Part shown: piece by piece, positions 7,898 to 16,566 of the stretch
Position numbering within the stretch: position 1 is the stretch's first letter
How the letters are laid out: the number at the start of each line of letters is the position of its first letter
NCBI GenBank assembly: GCA_002482545.1
Contig: DLGF01000007.1
Coordinates: forward strand, 1-55,505
Direction of reading: 5' to 3'
Origin: Sporomusaceae bacterium UBA7701
Lineage (GTDB): Bacteria > Bacillota > Negativicutes > Sporomusales > UBA7701
DNA length: 55,505 nucleotides
Made by a program: the position numbers and the translations under genes
The notes under the pieces: generated by a model
Databases searched by the model: none
Seen by the model: only the letters and a program-made list of their open reading frames with translations
Told to the model about the DNA's origin: nothing

Positions 7898-8042
7898 ACT
7901 ACCCCACCCTCCTGCGTTTAAAATTGCTACCTTTTTCCACGTATTACTAGAATATTCCTGCTGCCAACTAAAAATATTTGCAGGATTTGGGAGAGTCGGC
8001 TGCGAATTGCAGAACTGTTGTTTGGGAAATGGAGTGGCCGCT

Positions 8043-10199
8043 ATGGAAATTTTGATAGGAACTGTTGAAAATATCGTATTCCAAAGTGATAAGGGCGATT
8101 TTGCCGTTTTTAGGCTCCAACCGTCTAATGGGGCCTATGTCACCGTAGTGGGCAACATGGCGGCGCCCCTGGTAGGCGAGGAGTTGGAGCTGGAAGGGGA
8201 ATGGGGTGATCATCCCCGGTTCGGACGGCAATTTCGCGTGCAAGTTCTGCGGCGGCGAAGTCCGATGACGGTTCGCGGAATCGAGCGGTTTCTGGCGTCC
8301 GGCACGATCAAGGGCCTCGGCCCGGCCCTGGCAGGCAGGCTTGTTCAGCGTTTCGGCGACAGAACACTGGAAATTATCGAGTATTTTCCCCACCGCCTCC
8401 GCGAAGTTGCAGGAATCGGGGCCAAGAAGGCCGAGATCATTTGCCGGTCGTTCGCGGAACAATCCGAACTTAAGGAAATTATGCTGTTTTTGGAGACCCA
8501 TGGGGTAGCCGGCTCCTATGCCAGCCGAATCTATAAGCACTATGGGGCGGCCGCGCTGGATATTTTGCGGCAGAACCCCTTTCTTCCGGCCCGGGAAGTG
8601 GAAGGAATCGGTTTTCGGACAGCCGACCGCATTGCGATGGCGCTGGGCTGGGACCGCAATGATCCGGAACGCTTGGCAGCCGGCCTCGATTATGCCCTTG
8701 CGCAGACAGCCCAGTCGGGGCACTGCTGTGTTCCGGAGGCGCACCTGATCGATGAAACGGCCAAACTTCTGGGAGCCGGGAAGATGGAGGTAGCTCTATG
8801 CTTATCGGAACTTATTCGGGAGGATAGGCTGCATACGGAAGACTACCAGGGCATGACCCTTGTCTATCCCGGCAGGCTGTATGACGCCGAGGTCCAGGTG
8901 GCGGACCGGCTGATTGACCTGAAAGAGCGGGCCAAGCCGGTGCTGTGCGACGATATTGCCGCGGCTGTGGCCGAGTGGGAAGCCGGAGCGGACATAAAGC
9001 TGGCCGACGCGCAACGCGAAGCGATGGCCGCGGCTCTCCGGCACGGAGTGCTGGTTTTGACCGGGGGTCCCGGAACCGGCAAGACGGTGACCATCAAGGG
9101 CATTCTTGCGGTGCTGGCCGCTCAAAGGTTCAAGATTGTACTGGGAGCGCCCACCGGGCGAGCGGCGAAGCGGCTGGGCGAAGCGTGCGGACGGGAAGCG
9201 TCCACCATCCACCGTTTGCTGGAATCGACCGGCGGAGCGGAGGGGGCGCCACTGTTCGCCCGCAATGAGCGCAACCCATTGGATGCCGATGTCATCATCA
9301 TTGATGAAGCATCGATGATCGATATCCTGTTGATGCACTATTTGTTAAGGGCGGTGCCGCAGGGCTGCCGGGTCGTGCTGGTGGGCGATGTCGATCAGTT
9401 GCCGGCGGTGGGGCCTGGTTCGGTGCTCAAGGATATCATCCGGTCGGGAAGGGTTCCGGTGGTCCGACTGACCGAAGTATTCCGCCAGGCCGGGGAGAGC
9501 ATGATCGTAGCCAACGCGCACCGGATCAACCGCGGCTTATTGCCGGACTGGCGGACAAGCCCTGAATTCCAGTTCCGGGAAATAACCGACGAACTGGCGG
9601 TGGCCGAAGCCGTTGTAACACTTGTCCGGGTGGAGCTTCCCGGAGAAGGCTTTGACGCCCTGCAGGAAGTGCAGGTTTTGTCGCCGATGCATCGGCAGGC
9701 CTGTGGGGTCGGCAACTTAAACCACCTGCTGCAGGCCGCCTTTTATCCCCCAAGGCCCGGGGCTCTGTCCGCCGGTGGCCTGGGGCAGTCCTTCGGCATG
9801 GGGGACAAGGTTATGCAAATTCGCAATAACTATGACAAAGGCGTCTTCAACGGCGATATCGGATTTGTCGCCGGGCTGGACGACGGTGCGGTGATTGTAC
9901 GGTACCCCGACCTGGACGTGCTGTATGAACACGGTGAATTGGATGAACTGGCTCTGGCCTATGCTATGAGCGTGCATAAGAGTCAGGGCAGCGAATATCC
10001 GGTGGTGGTTATGCCGCTGGTGGCCGGCCATCACCTGATGCTGCAGCGCAACTTATTGTACACGGCAGTAACCCGCGCCAAAAAAAGGGTCGTACTCCTC
10101 GGCAGCAAAGCGGCGCTCAACACGGCGCTCGCCAATGACCGGACCCGGCGGAGGTATTCGCTGCTGGCCGAGCGCCTGCAGGGGGAAGGGCTATGCTAA
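8043..10199 (+). CDS. recD2: RecD2 family ATP-dependent DNA helicase
   Basis: A 718-residue superfamily 1B 5'-3' helicase. Residues 1-80 form the N-terminal OB-like domain of RecD2 (GTVENIVFQSDKGDFAVFRL). Helix-hairpin-helix repeats follow (GLGPALAGRL, VAGIGAKKAE, EVEGIGFRTADRIA). Motor motifs: Walker A LTGGPGTGKTVTIKG near residue 340, DEASMID, GDVDQLPAVGPG (motif III), and the C-terminal UvrD-like part with YAMSVHKSQGSEYP and TAVTRAKKRV. RecD2 lacks RecBC partners and acts in repair and replication-fork maintenance. ATG 8043 follows TGGAG; upstream in-frame starts lack sites. The stop overlaps comFC by 7 bp, so the two are probably translationally coupled. Confidence 0.95.
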   Translation: MEILIGTVENIVFQSDKGDFAVFRLQPSNGAYVTVVGNMAAPLVGEELELEGEWGDHPRFGRQFRVQVLRRRSPMTVRGIERFLASGTIKGLGPALAGRLVQRFGDRTLEIIEYFPHRLREVAGIGAKKAEIICRSFAEQSELKEIMLFLETHGVAGSYASRIYKHYGAAALDILRQNPFLPAREVEGIGFRTADRIAMALGWDRNDPERLAAGLDYALAQTAQSGHCCVPEAHLIDETAKLLGAGKMEVALCLSELIREDRLHTEDYQGMTLVYPGRLYDAEVQVADRLIDLKERAKPVLCDDIAAAVAEWEAGADIKLADAQREAMAAALRHGVLVLTGGPGTGKTVTIKGILAVLAAQRFKIVLGAPTGRAAKRLGEACGREASTIHRLLESTGGAEGAPLFARNERNPLDADVIIIDEASMIDILLMHYLLRAVPQGCRVVLVGDVDQLPAVGPGSVLKDIIRSGRVPVVRLTEVFRQAGESMIVANAHRINRGLLPDWRTSPEFQFREITDELAVAEAVVTLVRVELPGEGFDALQEVQVLSPMHRQACGVGNLNHLLQAAFYPPRPGALSAGGLGQSFGMGDKVMQIRNNYDKGVFNGDIGFVAGLDDGAVIVRYPDLDVLYEHGELDELALAYAMSVHKSQGSEYPVVVMPLVAGHHLMLQRNLLYTAVTRAKKRVVLLGSKAALNTALANDRTRRRYSLLAERLQGEGLC

Positions 10200-10909
10200 A
10201 AAGCTGGTGGGCCGCGTTCTTGGATCTTCTATATCCGCCCAAATGTCCGGTCTGCCGGACCCCGGTGCAGCAACACGGGGCCTGGTGCCAGCCCTGCCTG
10301 GCCCAAGTCATCGCCTGGCGGGAAATAAATGTGGCCGGGCGGCGGCTTTCGGCCCTGGATTCCTGCTGGGCGCTATGCGAGTATTCGGCGGGAGCCAAGC
10401 GGGTCCTTCAGCAACTGAAATACCGGCGCGCTTCCGAGTACGCGGTATATTGCCAATGGCTGCTGAGCCGGCTGGATGCGGGCCGGCTGCCGAGAATCGA
10501 CGTTGTCGTGCCTGTCCCGCTGCATGCTGCGCGGCAGGCTGAACGCGGCTTCAACCAGACCGAGCTTATTTTTCGGCGGTGGGCCGGGCAGCGGGGGTGG
10601 CCGTGGGCGGAAGCCGTGATCCGGACCCGCGCCACGGCGCCGCAGTGGGAACTCGCGCCTGGGGAACGGCGTAAAAATATAAAGGGCGCGTTTTGTCTCA
10701 CGCGCCCGGAGGTTATTCGTAATCAGACGGTTTTGCTGGTGGACGATATATTGACTACCGGAATGACGCTGAATGAGTGCGCCCGAGTGCTGAAAAAGGG
10801 CGGCGCCGGAAAGGTGTTCGGGCTGGCCCTGGCCAGCGGGGCGGCCGATCAGCCGAGTGAATCGACAAAGGCCTTCACCACATCGGGATCGAAGGCTGTG
10901 CCGGAATGA
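10193..10909 (+). CDS. comFC: ComF family phosphoribosyltransferase-like protein
   Basis: A 238-residue ComFC/GntX protein: an N-terminal zinc finger (CPVCRTPV, then CQPCL), the conserved LKYRRASEYA segment, and a type I phosphoribosyltransferase domain with VVVPVPLH, ERGFNQTELI and the PRPP loop VLLVDDILTTGMT. ComFC is needed for DNA uptake or recombination during transformation in competent Firmicutes; its reaction is not established. Its place between degU and yvyF is the same as in B. subtilis. After FGLALASG, where relatives normally end, about 22 extra residues are read through the 3' end of the convergent HD-GYP gene (61-bp overlap), suggesting loss of the original stop codon. Confidence 0.9.
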   Translation: MLKSWWAAFLDLLYPPKCPVCRTPVQQHGAWCQPCLAQVIAWREINVAGRRLSALDSCWALCEYSAGAKRVLQQLKYRRASEYAVYCQWLLSRLDAGRLPRIDVVVPVPLHAARQAERGFNQTELIFRRWAGQRGWPWAEAVIRTRATAPQWELAPGERRKNIKGAFCLTRPEVIRNQTVLLVDDILTTGMTLNECARVLKKGGAGKVFGLALASGAADQPSESTKAFTTSGSKAVPE

Positions 10910-11451
10910 TTGCCAAGCTCCCGGACAACCTCTTTCTTGGTTTTGATCCAGTGCTGCGTGCAAGGATTGATGAAGCGGTCGTAATGATTGGCCACGGCGA
11001 TAATCCGGGCTCCGAGGGGAATGTTCACACCCTTGAGACGTTTCGGGTAGCCCTTGCCGTCCCAGCGTTCGTGATGGTAGCGGATATAAGGAATGATCTC
11101 CTGGCACGCCGGGATATTTTCCAGCATGCAGCTTCCGGCGTTGCAGTGATTTTTGTAGACGCTCATTTCCCGGGTGGAGAGATAGGGGATTTTGGCCAAC
11201 ACCGAGTTAGGCACCGTGAGGTGTCCCAAGTCGTGGAGCACGGCCGCTACCTGGATCCGCTCGATTTCATCCCGGGGCAGCCCCATCTTTGCGGCAATGC
11301 TTACGGCGTAGTTGGCCACTTGCTGGCTGTGAAGATAGAGCTTGGGATTTTTCCATTCGATCAGCCGCGTAAGGATCGTCACTATTTCGCCCAGTGCCTT
11401 CACGGCATCGGCGCTATTTTCAACAGCCTGTAATAGGGTTAACATATACAC
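10849..11451 (-). CDS. HD-GYP domain protein, likely cyclic-di-GMP phosphodiesterase
   Basis: A 200-residue stand-alone HD-GYP domain. Metal-binding and signature motifs are intact: VLHDLGH (HD), the following His residues in VYKNHCNAG, and YIRYHHERWDGKGYP, the HHExxDGxGYP signature. Such enzymes linearise cyclic di-GMP (some cGAMP) and so favour motility. No receiver or sensor domain is attached, only about 35 N-terminal residues. The minus-strand start is GTG 11451 (or ATG 11445) after AGAGG. It is divergent from the flagellar operon starting at yvyF and convergent with comFC, with a 61-bp 3' overlap. A link to flagellar control is plausible inference. Confidence 0.88.
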   Translation of the reverse strand: MYMLTLLQAVENSADAVKALGEIVTILTRLIEWKNPKLYLHSQQVANYAVSIAAKMGLPRDEIERIQVAAVLHDLGHLTVPNSVLAKIPYLSTREMSVYKNHCNAGSCMLENIPACQEIIPYIRYHHERWDGKGYPKRLKGVNIPLGARIIAVANHYDRFINPCTQHWIKTKKEVVRELGNHSGTAFDPDVVKAFVDSLG

Positions 11452-11652
11452 AGTAAACTGCCTCTCGTCGCATGATAAAATATCAAGATAAAGTATATTT
11501 AATTTTGACTATCGACCGGAATAATCCTGCCTGACCGGTAAAAAAATGTCCGCTTGCCGCGAAAATGAAGCTGCGGCCCTAGCAGATTTTGACAGATATG
11601 ATATAATGCTGACAGATATGTTATAATGCAGGTAGAGAGGGGGCAGAAGGAA
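11452..11652. other. Divergent promoter region between HD-GYP gene and flagellar operon
   Basis: About 200 nt. The right half holds the duplicated promoter described at 11589-11627. The left part is AT-rich (CAAGATAAAGTATATTTAA) and should contain the promoter for the HD-GYP gene, but no clear -35/-10 pair could be fixed there. Confidence 0.5.
11589..11630 (+). promoter_or_regulatory. Tandem duplicated extended -10 promoter for the flagellar operon
   Basis: Two 20-nt copies of TGACAGATATG[AT]TATAATGC stand head to tail (11590-11609 and 11610-11629). Each contains a TGnTATAAT extended -10 element, at 11599-11607 and 11619-11627. No -35 box lies 16-18 nt upstream of either, which suits extended -10 promoters. 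The second -10 ends 25 nt before the yvyF start codon. Two start sites 20 nt apart are predicted. Confidence 0.55.
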
Positions 11653-12057
11653 GTGAAGTTGACCTACTGTGTAGAATGCGGCACTTTATGCGTCGAGAAT
11701 CCGACCGGGTTGTGCCCAAGCTGTGTCCGGGAGGAAGAAGCGGCCGAGGACCGGGTATCGGAGTTTCTGAAAGAGCAGAAAAGGGCATCGCTGGAGGATA
11801 TCCACAAAGCCACCGGGGTGAAGCATAAGGTCATTCTCCGGATGATAAAACGAGGACGCATTACAGCCGATGCAATTATCACCTACCCCTGTGAGACGTG
11901 CGGTCAACCGATTTCCGCCGGCCGGGTCTGCGACGAATGCAATAAGAATATTATCAGCCAGCTCAAGACGGACGAATGGCAATCGCAGCCGGATCAGCGT
12001 CTGGAATCGGCCAAAAACGAGCGGATGTATATCAAAGACCTGATCAAGAGAAAATAG
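11653..12057 (+). CDS. yvyF: Flagellar operon protein YvyF family
   Basis: A 134-residue protein of the family found between comFC and flgM in many Firmicutes. It has two zinc-binding Cys pairs near the N-terminus (YCVECGTLC, then CPSC), a helix-turn-helix-like middle (SLEDIHKATGVKHKVILRMIKRG), and a second CxxC set (CETCGQPI, CDECN). The layout suggests a nucleic-acid-binding or regulatory protein; its function is not known. I chose GTG 11653 because the G-rich site at 11639-11643 is 9 nt upstream; the in-frame ATG at 11626 lies inside the -10 element of the promoter and cannot be the start if that promoter is used. Confidence 0.85.
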   Translation: MKLTYCVECGTLCVENPTGLCPSCVREEEAAEDRVSEFLKEQKRASLEDIHKATGVKHKVILRMIKRGRITADAIITYPCETCGQPISAGRVCDECNKNIISQLKTDEWQSQPDQRLESAKNERMYIKDLIKRK

Positions 12058-12132
12058 AAACGTACATAGGCGGGAACGGGAGAGAAACGCTTAAAAGCCG
12101 CTATATCCAGTGATAAATGTTATAAAACAGCT

Positions 12133-12161
12133 AAAGGCGGGGATTATGATCCTCGCCTTTC
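12133..12161 (+). terminator. Hairpin between yvyF and flgM
   Basis: AAAGGCGGGGAT and ATCCTCGCCTTT form a stem with one mismatch and a short loop. Only C-TTG follows, so termination would be weak; it may trim levels between yvyF and flgM. Confidence 0.45.
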
Positions 12162-12211
12162 TTGACGATACATTTACAGGAGTTTTTGTGAACGTAAGCG
12201 AGGTGTGACCC

Positions 12212-12511
12212 ATGATTATTTCAAGTAAGCAAATTCAAAGCATAATGAAAGCCTATACGGATCAAAACAAGGTTTCCCAAAGCCAGAAGACCCAAAGCGC
12301 TTCTCCCGTGTCCAAGAAGGACGAAGTCATACTGTCCAGCCAGGCCCAGGAAGTAGGCCAGCTATACCAGGCTATCCGGGCGTTGCCCGAGGTTCGGGAG
12401 GACAGGGTGCGGGAGATTTCCGCAAAAATCGCGCAAGGGACTTATGACGTCGACGCCCAGGCGGTGGCGGAAAAGATGCTGGCGCGGACTTTCGCGGACG
12501 GATTGCGGTAG
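12212..12511 (+). CDS. flgM: Anti-sigma-28 factor FlgM
   Basis: A 99-residue FlgM. Its N-terminal part is low in complexity (Gln/Ser/Lys-rich, residues 5-40). The conserved C-terminal helices that bind sigma-28 follow: DEVILSSQAQEVGQLYQAIRALPEVREDRVREISAKIAQGTYDVD. FlgM holds the flagellar sigma factor inactive until the hook is finished, then is exported. It starts the flgM-flgN-flgN-flgK-flgL run, with ATG 12212 after an AGGTG site. Confidence 0.92.
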   Translation: MIISSKQIQSIMKAYTDQNKVSQSQKTQSASPVSKKDEVILSSQAQEVGQLYQAIRALPEVREDRVREISAKIAQGTYDVDAQAVAEKMLARTFADGLR

Positions 12512-12522
12512 GGAGGCCGAAC

Positions 12523-13023
12523 GTGAAGGAAAAATGGGATAAATTGGCTGCTCTGACGGAAGAAGCACGGGACATGTACGGCGTCATCGTCGAACTGGCC
12601 CGCCAAAAGCGGGATATATTAGTCGGGGTCAGGGCTGAGGAACTGGATAAAATTACCCGCCAGGAGGAACTTCTCATTCCCCGGATCGGCAAGCTTCAGG
12701 GAGGCCGGGATTCGATCATGCGGGAACTGGCTGCCCGCTATCACCTGACGGATCAGAGCACCTTCGAAGAATTTACCGCGTTCGCCCCCGAGGATGTCGC
12801 GGAGCGGCTGGTGAAAGCGACCCGCGAGTGGGGAGAACTGGTTCAGGAACTGGTTCAGCTTAACCAGGTAAATGCCGACATGCTGCAACGGACGCTGTCC
12901 TTTATTGATTACAATATGAACCTGTTGTCGCGGACCATGGCCAACACCACCTATACTCCGCCGGGACAGACGCAGCTTTCCCGCTCAGGAGTGGCTCGGT
13001 CGCTGATCGACCAGAAGCTGTAG
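12523..13023 (+). CDS. flgN: FlgN-family export chaperone (first copy)
   Basis: A 166-residue, almost wholly helical FlgN protein, the chaperone that carries the hook-junction proteins FlgK and FlgL to the export gate. Long amphipathic helices (residues 1-60 and 85-140) and a C-terminal tail with GVARSLIDQKL are visible. It begins at GTG 12523, 9 nt after flgM, with GGGAGG upstream. A second FlgN-like gene follows, sharing the tail pattern RS[LI][IV]D[QR]K[LI]. Confidence 0.85.
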   Translation: MKEKWDKLAALTEEARDMYGVIVELARQKRDILVGVRAEELDKITRQEELLIPRIGKLQGGRDSIMRELAARYHLTDQSTFEEFTAFAPEDVAERLVKATREWGELVQELVQLNQVNADMLQRTLSFIDYNMNLLSRTMANTTYTPPGQTQLSRSGVARSLIDQKL

Positions 13024-13059
13024 AACCAAAACGGCACAAGTAAAGGAAGGCAGTCTGGA

Positions 13060-13548
13060 ATGACCAACAAAGTGAACGGCGAGCTTGAATCTGTCGAGAT
13101 TCTGACAAAGCTTGTTGCGATATACAAAGCGGCTTTGGAAGCGGCGAAACGGAAACAGGCTGTTTTGGGCAGCGGCACGATTGCGGACCTGAAGGAAACC
13201 CTGAGGACCGAAGAAACCTTGGCGGAATCCATCCGGAAGCTGGAGCGGGAGCGCCTGGCCCTTCAGGAGCACTACGGGTGGCCAGGAAGCATCCGGCAAC
13301 TGGTCGCCCTTCTGCCGGAGGAACACCAAAGCCGGGCCGCAGAGCTCGCGGACGAGCTTTCCGGGACCGTCCGCGCTCTGGCGCTTCAAAACAGCATTAA
13401 TAGCGAAATCATAACCCATCTGCAGAATTTCATAAGCAACAATCTCGATCTCATCCACAATATGCAATCCGGCCCGGCTTACAATCCCGGCGGCGAGGTT
13501 TCACCCCTGCCTGCCGGCGGCCGGTCGATCGTGGATAGAAAGATTTAG
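13060..13548 (+). CDS. FlgN-like export chaperone (second copy)
   Basis: A 162-residue helical protein in the FlgN position directly before flgK. The sequence differs strongly from the first copy but keeps its architecture: a long N-terminal coiled coil (EILTKLVAIYKAALEAAKRKQ), the NSINSEIITHLQNFISNNLDLI helix, and a Pro/Gly-rich tail ending GGRSIVDRKI. That tail echoes the GVARSLIDQKL ending of the upstream gene, so I infer an old tandem duplication with split duties, perhaps one chaperone for FlgK and one for FlgL. ATG 13060 follows GGAAGG. Confidence 0.75.
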   Translation: MTNKVNGELESVEILTKLVAIYKAALEAAKRKQAVLGSGTIADLKETLRTEETLAESIRKLERERLALQEHYGWPGSIRQLVALLPEEHQSRAAELADELSGTVRALALQNSINSEIITHLQNFISNNLDLIHNMQSGPAYNPGGEVSPLPAGGRSIVDRKI

Positions 13549-13560
13549 GAGCGTGAACCG

Positions 13561-15057
13561 ATGATACCGACATTTATGGGACTCAACACCATGACCTTGG
13601 CCCTGGCGGCTCAACAGGCCAGTCAGAACACCACCGGGCATAACATGGCAAACGCCAACACCGACGGGTACTCCCGCCAGAGGGCCAACCTGGCTACGAC
13701 CTATCCGGTGACGCTCTATCAGGGCGGCGGCCCGCTCAAGGTGGGAACCGGGGTTCAGGTCCAGTCCGTCACCCGCGCGCGGGACTCCTACATCGACATG
13801 CAGTACCGGCAGCAGAACTCTTCGAAAAGCTTCTGGGAAGACCAGGCCAGCACCTTTACCCAGCTCGAGCAAATCTTTCACGACGGCAAAGTCGGCACGC
13901 AAGTCGTGGGAATTCAGGCGGGGATCAATAACTTCTGGACCTCGCTCGGAACCCTCGCCGCCGATCCGACCAGCGTGGGGGCCCGGACCAACGTCCGGGA
14001 GATGGCTAACGCTCTGGTCCAGACGCTGAAACAGGACAGCGACCACCTCCGGGCGCTGGCTAACGACCTGACCACCCAGATCGCCACGCAAGTCGACAAC
14101 ATCAACAATATCGCCCAGCAAATCGCTTCCCTCAATAAGCAAATCAGCGCCCAGGAGAGCACCGGCACGATCGCCAACGACCTGCGCGACCAGCGGGATC
14201 TCCTGGTGGACAAGCTTTCCGATATCGCCAATATCCAGGTGTATGAAGATTCTTCCCACAACTATCAGGTCCAGGCCGGCGGCGTAACCCTGGTGCTGGG
14301 AGATACGGCGATACCGATGACCGTCACCGCCGAACGCAATACGAAATACAGCTTTGACACCAGCACCGTCATCGAAGCCAACGGGTTGCCCGGAACGATC
14401 AAATTCACCAGCGGCAAACTGGCCAGCATGATCCAGATGCGGGACCAGACGATCACGGGCTATTTGGACAGCATCGATAAAATGGCCCAATTCCTGATGC
14501 AGGATTTCAACAACCAGCATAAGCAAGGCCTCGACAATACCACCCCGGCCGTCCCCGGCACTCACGGCGACAATTTCTTCGGCGTAACCGGCGAGGACTA
14601 TACGGCATATACTCCGGCCACCTGCTGGCTGGACGAATTGGAAGTCAACAAAGATTTTTACACCGATACCGGACTGGATAAAATCGCGGCCCGCGATGCC
14701 GGCAGCGCCGGCCTGGACGAAGGCACCAACGCCCAACGCCTGGCGGACGTGCTGAAAAAAACGCCCGATCCGCTGCCGTCTCCGCCCAATGCCCTGGGCA
14801 ACCTCAGCCTGCTGGACTATTACAGCACGATCATCGGCACGCTGGGCGTCCAATCCCAGCAGGCCAGCAATATGGCCACCAACCAGGGCGTACTGGTCAG
14901 TTCCACCCAAAATTGGCGGGAATCGATATCCGGCGTCAATATGGACGAGGAAATGTCCAATATGATCCGGTTCCAAAAGGCCTATGGCGCCGCCGCCAAC
15001 GTCGTGGCCACGATGAACAGCATGCTCGATACCCTGATCAACCGGATGGTAGGATAA
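13561..15057 (+). CDS. flgK: Flagellar hook-associated protein 1 FlgK
   Basis: A 498-residue hook-filament junction protein. The N-terminus has the rod/hook-type segment (GLNTMTLALAAQQASQNTTGHNMANANTDGYSRQ, residues 5-38) and the C-terminus the matching heptad helix (SGVNMDEEMSNMIRFQKAYGAAANVVATMNSMLDTLINRM). The middle carries the variable outer domain, about residues 220-420, slightly short for the family. FlgK caps the hook and seats FlgL and flagellin. It follows the two FlgN genes by 12 nt, with GGAGCG before ATG 13561. Confidence 0.96.
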   Translation: MIPTFMGLNTMTLALAAQQASQNTTGHNMANANTDGYSRQRANLATTYPVTLYQGGGPLKVGTGVQVQSVTRARDSYIDMQYRQQNSSKSFWEDQASTFTQLEQIFHDGKVGTQVVGIQAGINNFWTSLGTLAADPTSVGARTNVREMANALVQTLKQDSDHLRALANDLTTQIATQVDNINNIAQQIASLNKQISAQESTGTIANDLRDQRDLLVDKLSDIANIQVYEDSSHNYQVQAGGVTLVLGDTAIPMTVTAERNTKYSFDTSTVIEANGLPGTIKFTSGKLASMIQMRDQTITGYLDSIDKMAQFLMQDFNNQHKQGLDNTTPAVPGTHGDNFFGVTGEDYTAYTPATCWLDELEVNKDFYTDTGLDKIAARDAGSAGLDEGTNAQRLADVLKKTPDPLPSPPNALGNLSLLDYYSTIIGTLGVQSQQASNMATNQGVLVSSTQNWRESISGVNMDEEMSNMIRFQKAYGAAANVVATMNSMLDTLINRMVG

Positions 15058-15076
15058 GATTGAGAGGTGAAGACCT

Positions 15077-16018
15077 ATGCGGATAACCGATAATATGTTG
15101 ACCAATAATTTTATTTACAACTTCAACGGCTCGCTGTCCAAGATCAGCAAGCTTCAGGACCAACTGTCCAGCGGCCTGGCGGTTAACAAACCCTCCGACG
15201 ATCCCGTCAAGTCGGTGCGCAGCCTGAAATTCCGGGCCGATCTTACGGAGAATGACATGTTCAGCCAAAATGCCTCGGACGCCGTTTCATGGATGCAGAC
15301 CAGCGACGGGGCCATGACCAACGCCGAAAACGTTATGCAGAGCATTAAGACGCTCATCATTCGGGTAACGGCTCCTAACCCCGACATTGCTTATGAGGCT
15401 GCCGCCGCACAACTGGATGGATATATCAATGAACTGATGAACTTGGGCAATACCCAGCTCGGTGGCCGCTATCTGTTCGCCGGGCAAAACACCCAATCCC
15501 AGCCGTTTACGCGGGATCCGGCCACCGGCGTCGTTACCTACAATGGCACCTACGACGGCCAAGGCGGCAATCCCTATGCCGGCACGGTAACGATGAAAGT
15601 CAGCCCCGGGGCGCCGGACCCGATCCGCGACAAGGTAAATGTCGATGGCCAGTCGTTTTTCGGGACGATCGACGCTGCCGGTCAGCCGCAGCTCTTTGCC
15701 AACCTCAACCAGATTAAGGCAGATATGCTGGCCGGCGATGTAGATACGCTAAGTGCTGATCTTGGAATATGGGAGACCGACAATGATAATTTGCTCAAGG
15801 CGCAGACCGGACTGGGAGCCAGACAGTCTGTATATACGACCATGAAAGAGCGTTTAACTTCCGATTATGTAACCATCAAGAGCGACCTGTCCCAGAACGA
15901 AGACCTGGATGCCGCCAAAGCCAGCATCGATTTCCAGAGCGCCCAGAATGTCTATAATGCCGCTTTGGCGATCGGCGCAAAAATTCTTCCCCAGTCTTTA
16001 GCCGACTATCTGAAGTAG
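15077..16018 (+). CDS. flgL: Flagellar hook-associated protein 3 FlgL
   Basis: A 313-residue junction protein with flagellin-type ends: MRITDNMLTNNFIYNFNGSL with QLSSGLAVNKPSDDPV at the N-terminus, and a C-terminal helix IDFQSAQNVYNAALAIGAKILPQSLADYL. The motif GGRYLFAGQNTQSQPF near residue 130 is typical of FlgL. It joins the FlgK ring to the filament. ATG 15077 follows GAGAGGTG, 19 nt after flgK. Confidence 0.95.
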   Translation: MRITDNMLTNNFIYNFNGSLSKISKLQDQLSSGLAVNKPSDDPVKSVRSLKFRADLTENDMFSQNASDAVSWMQTSDGAMTNAENVMQSIKTLIIRVTAPNPDIAYEAAAAQLDGYINELMNLGNTQLGGRYLFAGQNTQSQPFTRDPATGVVTYNGTYDGQGGNPYAGTVTMKVSPGAPDPIRDKVNVDGQSFFGTIDAAGQPQLFANLNQIKADMLAGDVDTLSADLGIWETDNDNLLKAQTGLGARQSVYTTMKERLTSDYVTIKSDLSQNEDLDAAKASIDFQSAQNVYNAALAIGAKILPQSLADYLK

Positions 16019-16040
16019 CGCTGCGGGGAGGAGACCTAAT

Positions 16041-16553
16041 ATGAGCATACCTCAACTCGGTTTAATCATCACCCCGCCGAACTTGAAGCTGTATATAAAG
16101 GCTCCGGACCTGGATATCAACACCCGGGCTCCTGATCTGACGGTTCGGACCACTTCGCCGGAGATTATCATCGATCTCCGGGAGTCTTTCAATTCCATGG
16201 GACTCAAAGATATCGCCGCGGCGATGCGGGACGTGGTTGAGGAGGCCCGGGCGACTGTTCTCCAAGGGATTGAGCGCCGGGCCGACGAAGGGGATGCCAT
16301 GGGCCGGGCCAACGGACCCAGCGTCACCGCGCTGGCGGATGAAGCATCGAAACCGAAGGAAAAGAAGCTGGAAATCGGCCTCATGCCTTCGGTTCCACCG
16401 AAAATATCCGCTAAACCCGGTACGATCAAGGGCTATTACAGTCCGGGCGACGTTTCGGTCCGCCTCAACCGCGGCGGGGTGAACGGCAACTTTCGCTGGG
16501 GAAAGATCGAAGGATACCTTGAGGGTGAACCATCCGTCGATATTAAAGCATAA
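16041..16553 (+). CDS. yviE: DUF6470 flagellar-operon protein (YviE-like)
   Basis: A 170-residue protein of the YviE type, lying between flgL and fliW as in B. subtilis. The first 50 residues are short beta-strand repeats of related form: LGLIITPPNLKLYIKAPDLD, INTRAPDLTVRTTSPEIIID. A helical segment follows (IAAAMRDVVEEARATVLQGI), then a Pro/Lys-rich part and a final beta-rich stretch (YYSPGDVSVRLNRGGVNGNF). Function unknown. ATG 16041 has GGGGAGGAG upstream. Confidence 0.8.
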   Translation: MSIPQLGLIITPPNLKLYIKAPDLDINTRAPDLTVRTTSPEIIIDLRESFNSMGLKDIAAAMRDVVEEARATVLQGIERRADEGDAMGRANGPSVTALADEASKPKEKKLEIGLMPSVPPKISAKPGTIKGYYSPGDVSVRLNRGGVNGNFRWGKIEGYLEGEPSVDIKA

Positions 16554-16566
16554 TCGGGAGGCAGTC

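Noticed and set aside
13501..15105. 534-codon minus-strand ORF opposite flgK
   Set aside because: Wholly antisense to a clear FlgK; its composition follows from the codon use of flgK. The same applies to the 551-codon minus ORF at 38376-40031 opposite secA.
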